DNA from: Moraxella macacae 0408225
GTDB taxonomy: Bacteria > Pseudomonadota > Gammaproteobacteria > Pseudomonadales > Moraxellaceae
Length of the DNA: 64,000 bases
Direction: 5' to 3'
NCBI RefSeq assembly: GCF_000320365.1
Contig: NZ_ANIN01000001.1
Span: 124,001-188,000, forward strand
Shown one piece after another: positions 58,632-64,000 of the stretch (positions are counted from its first letter, which is position 1; each line of letters begins with the position of its first letter). Under the pieces are notes generated by a model. That model made no database searches. It was not told the origin of the DNA and saw only the letters and a program-made list of their open reading frames with translations. The position numbers were made by a program, and so were the translations under genes.

Positions 58632-59472
58632 GACAAATCCACAAGATCGCAATTTTAACGACATAAGCGAACATTTTGCCAAAAAAATTTACGGCGGTCT
58701 AAAAGGGCAAATCCGCTTGGCTGTGTTACGTCATGACATTTTTCAAGCAGTTGCCACTTACCAACAACAAGTTGGCCGTCCGTTAAGAATATTAGATGTG
58801 GGAGCAGGGCTTGCTCACCTGTCCTTGGAGCTTGCCACACAAGGACATGATGTAACCATTAATGACATTTCTGAAAATATGTTGGCAATTGCCAAACAAC
58901 TTGCCAACAATTTGCCTAAAGACATTGCCTCTACCATACATTGGCATGCCTGTCCGTATCAAGCACTGGATACCAAATTGTTTGGAACATACGATTTAAT
59001 CTTGTGTCATGCGGTGTTAGAATGGCTTGCCAATCCAAGGCTTATCATAGATTTTTTTGATAACTGGTTGATAGATAAGGGTTTATTGTCGTTATGTTTT
59101 TATAATCCGGTGAGTTTTACGTATCGCAACCTTATTATGGGCAATTTTAATTTGTTAAAAAATCACGCGTTTCAAGCAGACAATGGCAGTTTAACTCCCA
59201 ACAACCCTGTGGCAAAAGACGATGTATTGGCATGGCTTGATGAAAAACAATATCAAACCCTGCACATTTCAGGGTTGCGCGTGTTTCACGATTACGCTCC
59301 GCTAAAACGCGGCGGACATACCAACACCCAAGCAGTCATTGACATGGAAGTTTTGTACAGCGGACAAGAACCGTATAAATGGATCGGCCGCTATTTGCAC
59401 GTTTTAGCAAAAAAGTCGATTGACAACACCTGTGATTTGGTATTAAACACGCAAACGACTGCCATCATTTAA
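58630..59472 (+). CDS. cmoM: tRNA 5-carboxymethoxyuridine methyltransferase CmoM
   Basis: CmoM methylates cmo5U34 to mcmo5U34 in tRNAs. The 280-residue SAM methyltransferase has QDRNFNDISEHFAKKIYGGLKGQIR at the start, a pattern I recall from E. coli CmoM (SmtA). It also has motif I LDVGAGLAHLSLEL (about 55-68), CHAVLEWLANPR (about 126-137) and the C-terminal EPYKWIGRYLHVLA. The last 30 bases overlap the convergent ABC permease gene. The ATG comes from the tandem repeat and has no good ribosome-binding site. Confidence 0.9.
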   Translation: MTNPQDRNFNDISEHFAKKIYGGLKGQIRLAVLRHDIFQAVATYQQQVGRPLRILDVGAGLAHLSLELATQGHDVTINDISENMLAIAKQLANNLPKDIASTIHWHACPYQALDTKLFGTYDLILCHAVLEWLANPRLIIDFFDNWLIDKGLLSLCFYNPVSFTYRNLIMGNFNLLKNHAFQADNGSLTPNNPVAKDDVLAWLDEKQYQTLHISGLRVFHDYAPLKRGGHTNTQAVIDMEVLYSGQEPYKWIGRYLHVLAKKSIDNTCDLVLNTQTTAII

Positions 59473-60216
59473 CAAACGATACGCCACAGTATAAAAAATC
59501 GCCGTAAACACACCAATAGCAACCAAAGACCACACAACATTGACATCAGAATAACCCAAAATACCGTAACGAAACGTATTCACCATATAGACCATTGGAT
59601 TTAACAGTGATAAATTTTGCCAAAAAGGAGATAAATTTTCAAGCGAATAAAACACACCGCCAAGATACGTCAGTGGCGTTAGCACAAAACTTGGCACAAT
59701 AGAAATGTCATCAAACGAGCGGGCAAAAATTGCGTTTATCATACCGCCAAGCGAAAACATGACCGAGGTTAGCACCACACTAAGCACCGTGATCAATGGA
59801 TACACAAGACTTAACTTGGTAAAAAATAAGGCCAATGCCACCACAATCGCCCCAACAGCAAGCCCACGAAACACCCCACCAAACACAAAACCCATCAAAA
59901 TCGTATGCTTTGAAACAGGACTAACAAGCATTTCTTCAATACTATTATGAAATTTTGTGGTAAAAAAACTACCCACCACATTAGAATAACTGTTGGTTAT
60001 CACCGACATCATGATAAGCCCTGGCACAATAAACTGCATATAACTTACCCCACCCATCACACCAACACGACTTCCTATCATTTTACCAAAAATGATAAAA
60101 TACAATGCCATGGTGATAGCAGGCGGAATGAGTGTCTGTGGCCAAATCCGTAAAATTCGGCGGATTTCTTTGACAAGCAACGTCGTAAAAGCAACCGTTT
60201 GTTGTTGAAAATTCAT
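59443..60216 (-). CDS. ABC-2 type transporter permease (YadH-like)
   Basis: A 257-residue polytopic permease of the ABC-2 family with six hydrophobic segments. PALTYLGGVFYSLENLSPFW and MVYMVNTFRYG are the late motifs common to YadH-type proteins. It forms an exporter with the ATPase encoded upstream. The substrate of YadGH-type transporters is not known. GAG precedes the ATG. Confidence 0.9.
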   Translation of the reverse strand: MNFQQQTVAFTTLLVKEIRRILRIWPQTLIPPAITMALYFIIFGKMIGSRVGVMGGVSYMQFIVPGLIMMSVITNSYSNVVGSFFTTKFHNSIEEMLVSPVSKHTILMGFVFGGVFRGLAVGAIVVALALFFTKLSLVYPLITVLSVVLTSVMFSLGGMINAIFARSFDDISIVPSFVLTPLTYLGGVFYSLENLSPFWQNLSLLNPMVYMVNTFRYGILGYSDVNVVWSLVAIGVFTAIFYTVAYRLLNDGSRLRV

Positions 60217-60272
60217 GTATTTCTCGTCATGGGTTTTTATTTTGTAATGGATTTTTATTTTGGCAAAATTTT

Positions 60273-61220
60273 TTAAGCGTTCAATGTTGCGGTTAACTTT
60301 TTATCCACCAAATTCATAAACAAAGCCTCTAACCGATTGGTTTTATTGCGCATACTGACAACGTCGATGTTTTGGGCAGATAATTGTGCAAAAACTTGGT
60401 TTAAGGTTGCGCCTTTATTTAGCGTTATTTCCAGCGTTTTTGCATCGATCTGCACAAAACGCACCATGCCAGTTAGCACAATGTTGTTGACAGGTTTTGC
60501 TAAATCCAGTATAAAACTTTCTTTATCAAGACTTAACAATAAACCTTTCATATCCGTGTTAATTTTAATTTCACCGTTTTCCAAAATCGCTATGCGTTTG
60601 CACAATTGCTCCGCTTCTTCCAAATAATGCGTGGTCAAAATAATGGTGGTATTTTCCTCTGCGTTGATCGTTTGCATAAACTCCCACATAGAATGACGCA
60701 GTTCAATATCCACGCCCGCGGTCGGTTCATCTAAAATCAGCAGTTTTGGTTCATGAATCAATGCACGTGCAATCATCACACGGCGTTTCATACCGCCTGA
60801 CAAGGATCGAGCCTTTTCGTTGCGCTTTTCCCAAAGCCCTAAAGCCTTGAGTAGTTTTTGTGCCCTAGGCATAGCCACTGTTTTGCCAATGCCAAAATAA
60901 CCCGCCTGGGTAACCACAATGTCAATGACTTTTTCAAACTGCATAAAATTAAATTCTTGTGGCACAACCCCCAAAAACTGCTTGGCTTTACTGGGATTTT
61001 GTTGCAAATTCTCGCCAAAAATTTCAACAGATCCCATGGTAGGATTTAATAGTGAGCTTATGATGTTAATCATCGTGGATTTACCTGCCCCATTTGCTCC
61101 CAACAGGGCAAAAAACTCACCCTGTGGCACGATCAAATCCACATCTTTTAATGCCCTAAAGCCGTTTTTGTAAGTTTTGGAAAGGTTTGTAACTTTTAAC
61201 GCAGGAATATTATCAGACAT
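60273..61220 (-). CDS. ABC transporter ATPase (YadG-like)
   Basis: A 315-residue ABC ATPase of the DRI/CcmA type with Walker A GANGAGKST (about 39-47), signature LSGGMKRR (about 139-146), Walker B LLILDEPTAGVD (about 157-168) and a C-terminal accessory region. It lies 56 bases upstream of the permease gene, forming the YadG-YadH pair. The ribosome-binding site is weak. Confidence 0.92.
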   Translation of the reverse strand: MSDNIPALKVTNLSKTYKNGFRALKDVDLIVPQGEFFALLGANGAGKSTMINIISSLLNPTMGSVEIFGENLQQNPSKAKQFLGVVPQEFNFMQFEKVIDIVVTQAGYFGIGKTVAMPRAQKLLKALGLWEKRNEKARSLSGGMKRRVMIARALIHEPKLLILDEPTAGVDIELRHSMWEFMQTINAEENTTIILTTHYLEEAEQLCKRIAILENGEIKINTDMKGLLLSLDKESFILDLAKPVNNIVLTGMVRFVQIDAKTLEITLNKGATLNQVFAQLSAQNIDVVSMRNKTNRLEALFMNLVDKKLTATLNA

Positions 61221-61319
61221 GATGTTAAAGTTTTTTCAATTGGTTTTTTTAAAAGCCAAGGTTTAAAGTCAAGTTTTAAAATTTGCTTGATTTAACAACT
61301 TGGCGGATTTAACCGTCAT

Positions 61320-62156
61320 TTAGTCATTATCTGCGTCCAGTTTTCTGACATAAATTTGACGATGCGGATAAGGAATACTAATGCCATGCGTGTCAAAGGC
61401 TTCTTTAACATCTTCTAACAATTGCCCTTTTAACACAATTGCGTTCTTATTTTCTACCCAAACTTTTAACAACAAATCCACCGAACTGTCAGCCAAATTA
61501 CTCACGGCAATGACAGGTGCAATTTTTTGTAAAACCAATGGATTTTTGTGAGTAATGTCTAAAATCACTTGTTTGGCTTGCTTAATATTTGCTTCATAAC
61601 CAATGTTAAACGTGATATCAATTCTGCGATCAGGCAAAGATGAAAAATTTGTCAACGCATTGGTGGTTAATTTGCTATTAGGTATAATAATTTCATGATT
61701 ATTGCTGGTATAAATGCGTGTATTCACCAAGGTGATCTCTTGCACCGTGCCCTCATCACCATTAATTTCAATATAATCACCGCGGTTAAAGGGACGAAAA
61801 ATCACAATCATCACGCCAGCTGCCAGATTAGACAACTGATCTTTAAGCGACACCCCAACCGCCACCGCCATACCACCCAAAATAGCAATGACCGATGTTG
61901 TACTGACGCCAATTTGGTTTAACGCAGCCATAATGACAATCACAAGGCCAATACCGTACAATACATTGCTTAAAAAACTTGTCAAAGTTGCATCTAAGTG
62001 GCTGGATTGCATGATTTTTTTTGCCATATCAACAAAATTATTCAAAATCCACTTGCCGATAAAAAAAATCAATAAGGCAACAATCAATTTGCCAAACATG
62101 GTTATCGCAGTCGCTATAATCAATGACGGATCAAAATTTACGCCTAAAAGCTCCAT
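61320..62156 (-). CDS. mscS: Small-conductance mechanosensitive channel MscS
   Basis: MscS opens at high membrane tension to protect against hypo-osmotic shock. The 278 residues show three membrane segments, the pore-lining helix GGMAVAVGVSLKDQLSNLAAGVMIV (about 94-118), then the beta domain and cytoplasmic vestibule ending in IPYPHRQIYVRK. AGGTGA precedes the ATG. A 15-bp tandem repeat lies upstream. Confidence 0.93.
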   Translation of the reverse strand: MELLGVNFDPSLIIATAITMFGKLIVALLIFFIGKWILNNFVDMAKKIMQSSHLDATLTSFLSNVLYGIGLVIVIMAALNQIGVSTTSVIAILGGMAVAVGVSLKDQLSNLAAGVMIVIFRPFNRGDYIEINGDEGTVQEITLVNTRIYTSNNHEIIIPNSKLTTNALTNFSSLPDRRIDITFNIGYEANIKQAKQVILDITHKNPLVLQKIAPVIAVSNLADSSVDLLLKVWVENKNAIVLKGQLLEDVKEAFDTHGISIPYPHRQIYVRKLDADND

Positions 62157-62180
62157 ACTTCATTCACCTAATCTTTCATT

Positions 62181-62253
62181 CACTTAATCAAAACTCACTT
62201 AATCAAAACTCACTTAATCAAAACTCACTTAATCAAAACTCACTTAATCAAAA
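62181..62253. repeat. 15-bp tandem repeat, nearly five copies, upstream of mscS
   Basis: CACTTAATCAAAACT is repeated four times from 62181 to 62240, with a 13-base fifth copy. It is the longest repeat array in the window and fills most of the mscS-menA gap. Confidence 0.95.
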
Positions 62254-62277
62254 TACGCTTGATTTCATTTCTTGATT

Positions 62278-63192
62278 TCATTTATAGTTTAAACAAATAC
62301 CAATGCTAAGCAATAAGCCACTTGCAAACGCAAGTCCAACAATCGTTTTTAACTGCACAGCAAGCTGATGTGGGCTGATTTTTCCATCACGGTATTGATA
62401 AACAACCGCCAAATGTTTGCCAATCGGATAAATTAACAGCACCATACTTAATAAATAAACATTGTGTTGTAGCACAGCAAAAACCAACAACAACCAAAAT
62501 GCCGTCAATAACAACAACCAATACAGCTGACTGATTTTTTCTTTACCCAGCACCACAGCAAGCGTGCGTTTGTCTGTTTTTACATCATCATCAATATCGC
62601 GCATGTTATTAATCATCAACACGCACACACAAAGCAGTCCAATCGCTACTGCCACAATCATATCCGCCACTTGCAAATCTTGGGTTTGTAAATACAAGCT
62701 GCCAAGCACATTTAATAAGCCAAAAAACACAAATACGGCAATTTCACCTTTGGCAAAATAACCATACGGCCGCTTACCCATGGTATATGCCATTGCACCA
62801 AGAATAGACAAAATGCCAAATGCCAAAAACACAAAAAACTCAAGCCAATTGGCAAAACTTAGCCACAACAAGCCCACGCCACAAGCAAAAATAAAACCCG
62901 CCCACACAATAATGACGGTTTTAAGTTCATTTTGTACAAGGTTGCCTTGGGCGGTTTGGCGATCGGTACGGTGCGCATCTGTGCCTTTAACACCATCACC
63001 GTAGTCATTGGCAAGGTTGGCTAAAATTTGTAACCCCACGGCTACATGGGTGGTTAAGGCAAAAATCACCCATTGTTTACCATCAAACATGCCAAGTTTT
63101 GCAAATGCCAACGCATTGGCTACCAAAACCCCTGTCATTGCAAGCGGATAAGTGTGTGGCCGCGTGGCATGCAAAAAAACCTGAATGTTCAC
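62278..63192 (-). CDS. menA: 1,4-dihydroxy-2-naphthoate polyprenyltransferase MenA
   Basis: MenA attaches the polyprenyl tail to DHNA in menaquinone synthesis. The UbiA-fold protein (304 residues) has the first aspartate motif NLANDYGDGVKGTD (about 60-73) and the second NNMRDIDDDVKTDKRTLAVVLG (about 190-211), with eight or nine hydrophobic segments. The start is GTG (RC of CAC at 63190-63192); no ATG fits the conserved start region. No other men gene is in the window. A different UbiA-family prenyltransferase is the main alternative. Confidence 0.85.
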   Translation of the reverse strand: MNIQVFLHATRPHTYPLAMTGVLVANALAFAKLGMFDGKQWVIFALTTHVAVGLQILANLANDYGDGVKGTDAHRTDRQTAQGNLVQNELKTVIIVWAGFIFACGVGLLWLSFANWLEFFVFLAFGILSILGAMAYTMGKRPYGYFAKGEIAVFVFFGLLNVLGSLYLQTQDLQVADMIVAVAIGLLCVCVLMINNMRDIDDDVKTDKRTLAVVLGKEKISQLYWLLLLTAFWLLLVFAVLQHNVYLLSMVLLIYPIGKHLAVVYQYRDGKISPHQLAVQLKTIVGLAFASGLLLSIGICLNYK

Positions 63193-63222
63193 CTAAATTT
63201 TCGCTTAAATTTAAATATTTAC

Positions 63223-63999
63223 TCATTGGTAAAGTTTAAAATTGTCTAAATATCGACATAACTGCTCAAATTGATTGACAATCTTGCTTAGATTTTGATC
63301 AAAATCTGCAAAAGAACTGCTGTCTATTGCTATTTTTTGTTGATCATTTAATGCTTGGTTGTAAAAACTTTTGGCAAAATCCATAACTTTTTGATTGTTG
63401 TTGCGAAACACCAAAGTTGTGTTTACTTCATCAGCAGAAATCACCATATCCAACGCAATTGCGATCGAATCTTGCTTAAAATCAAGCACCAGCGTGTTTT
63501 GATTGTGCACCCATATTTTGATTAGTTTGGCTACAGAACTTGTTTTTAATAGCTTATCAATTCTGGTTTTGTAATCCTGCATGCTTTTCAGATAGATCCC
63601 ATTTAACACTTTTTCATAAATGCCACACTGTACTTCTTTGGCAAATGCCTGTGCGTCTTCATTGTGAATCAAAAATTTATCAAGCTCGTTTAGCATAGGC
63701 CCATCTATTCTTTTTAAAAAAGTATTTACCGTATCTTGAAAATATTTTGCTGCATGTATCACCTTGTTTTTTGGCAACAAACTTTCAGCCTTTGGATACA
63801 GTTTTGGGTTTAAATTGCAATATTGAAAACAATTACAAATACTATTTAACGAATCTACATTTAATTGGTGTTTTACCAAGGCAGCCGCCACAAGCGACTC
63901 ATCATTTGGATATAAATTTAACGCAAGTTCGCCGTATTTAAACTTATCACAAATGCGTTTACGCTCTGCAATACAAGCAATCACACCCAATTTACTCAA
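63223..63999 (-). CDS. Unknown protein, 5' part missing
   Basis: The frame runs off the window edge, so the true start is unknown. The 258 visible residues are soluble, Lys/Asn-rich and mostly helical, with several cysteines near the visible N-terminus (about 9-65) and no membrane segment. I do not recognise a family. It ends 30 bases before menA. Confidence 0.55.
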   Translation of the reverse strand: MSKLGVIACIAERKRICDKFKYGELALNLYPNDESLVAAALVKHQLNVDSLNSICNCFQYCNLNPKLYPKAESLLPKNKVIHAAKYFQDTVNTFLKRIDGPMLNELDKFLIHNEDAQAFAKEVQCGIYEKVLNGIYLKSMQDYKTRIDKLLKTSSVAKLIKIWVHNQNTLVLDFKQDSIAIALDMVISADEVNTTLVFRNNNQKVMDFAKSFYNQALNDQQKIAIDSSSFADFDQNLSKIVNQFEQLCRYLDNFKLYQ

Positions 64000-64000
64000 A

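Overview
The window is an AT-rich bacterial chromosome segment that looks like core genome of a Gram-negative gammaproteobacterium, most probably a member of the Moraxellaceae (Moraxella or a close relative). Lipooligosaccharide/Kdo and Lpt genes, an M35-like porin, type IV pilus genes pilB-pilC-pilD, MiaE, an Hfq with a long glycine/phenylalanine-rich tail and a signal-less YkuD protein support this. The family assignment is inference from gene content. I saw no prophage, insertion sequence, CRISPR array, integrase or rRNA operon.

Layout. 1-5.6 kb: an unknown small gene, then a minus-strand block kdsD-kdsC-lptC-lptA-lptB-radA that makes the Kdo precursor and builds the LPS export bridge. 5.8-9.3 kb: miaA-hfq, divergent from miaB. 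9.3-11.2 kb: tpiA-secG-tRNA-Leu and a tRNA-Pro/Arg/His cluster. 11.4-17.7 kb: a DUF1615-like lipoprotein, relA, mutM, a small exported protein and rluA. 17.9-23.9 kb: tilS, then pilB-pilC-pilD-coaE. 24-34.2 kb: rpsO-pnp, a small beta-barrel protein, metG, groES-groEL behind a clear sigma-32 promoter, a DUF3108-like protein and a porin. 34.7-42.2 kb: glcB, miaE, and ileS-lspA-kdsA. 42.6-50.4 kb: prfC, slyD, nadE with an ElsL-like YkuD gene, an orphan ABC substrate-binding lipoprotein behind a TrpR-like operator, and tRNA-Asp-ftsB-ispD. 50.6-55.5 kb: an unknown membrane-anchored protein, tRNA-Val, two autonomous identical tRNA-Asn genes, dut, algC, argB and an ArsC-like gene. 55.6-64 kb: a CcrM/HinfI-type methyltransferase, rnpB, coaD-ferredoxin, smpB-cmoM, an ABC-2 exporter pair, mscS, menA and a truncated unknown gene.

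Themes. Translation and tRNA quality control dominate: nine tRNAs, rnpB, miaA/miaB/miaE, tilS, cmoM, rluA, two aminoacyl-tRNA synthetases, prfC and smpB. The second theme is the envelope: kdsA/C/D, lptA/B/C, lspA, porin, pili and mscS.

The most distinctive non-genic signal is the large number of short (12-18 bp) exact or near-exact tandem duplications. They lie between genes, over gene ends and stop codons, inside two signal peptides and inside rnpB. Other leads are a near-consensus TrpR operator, three 10-bp near-palindromes upstream of pilB, and a solitary GANTC-type methyltransferase.
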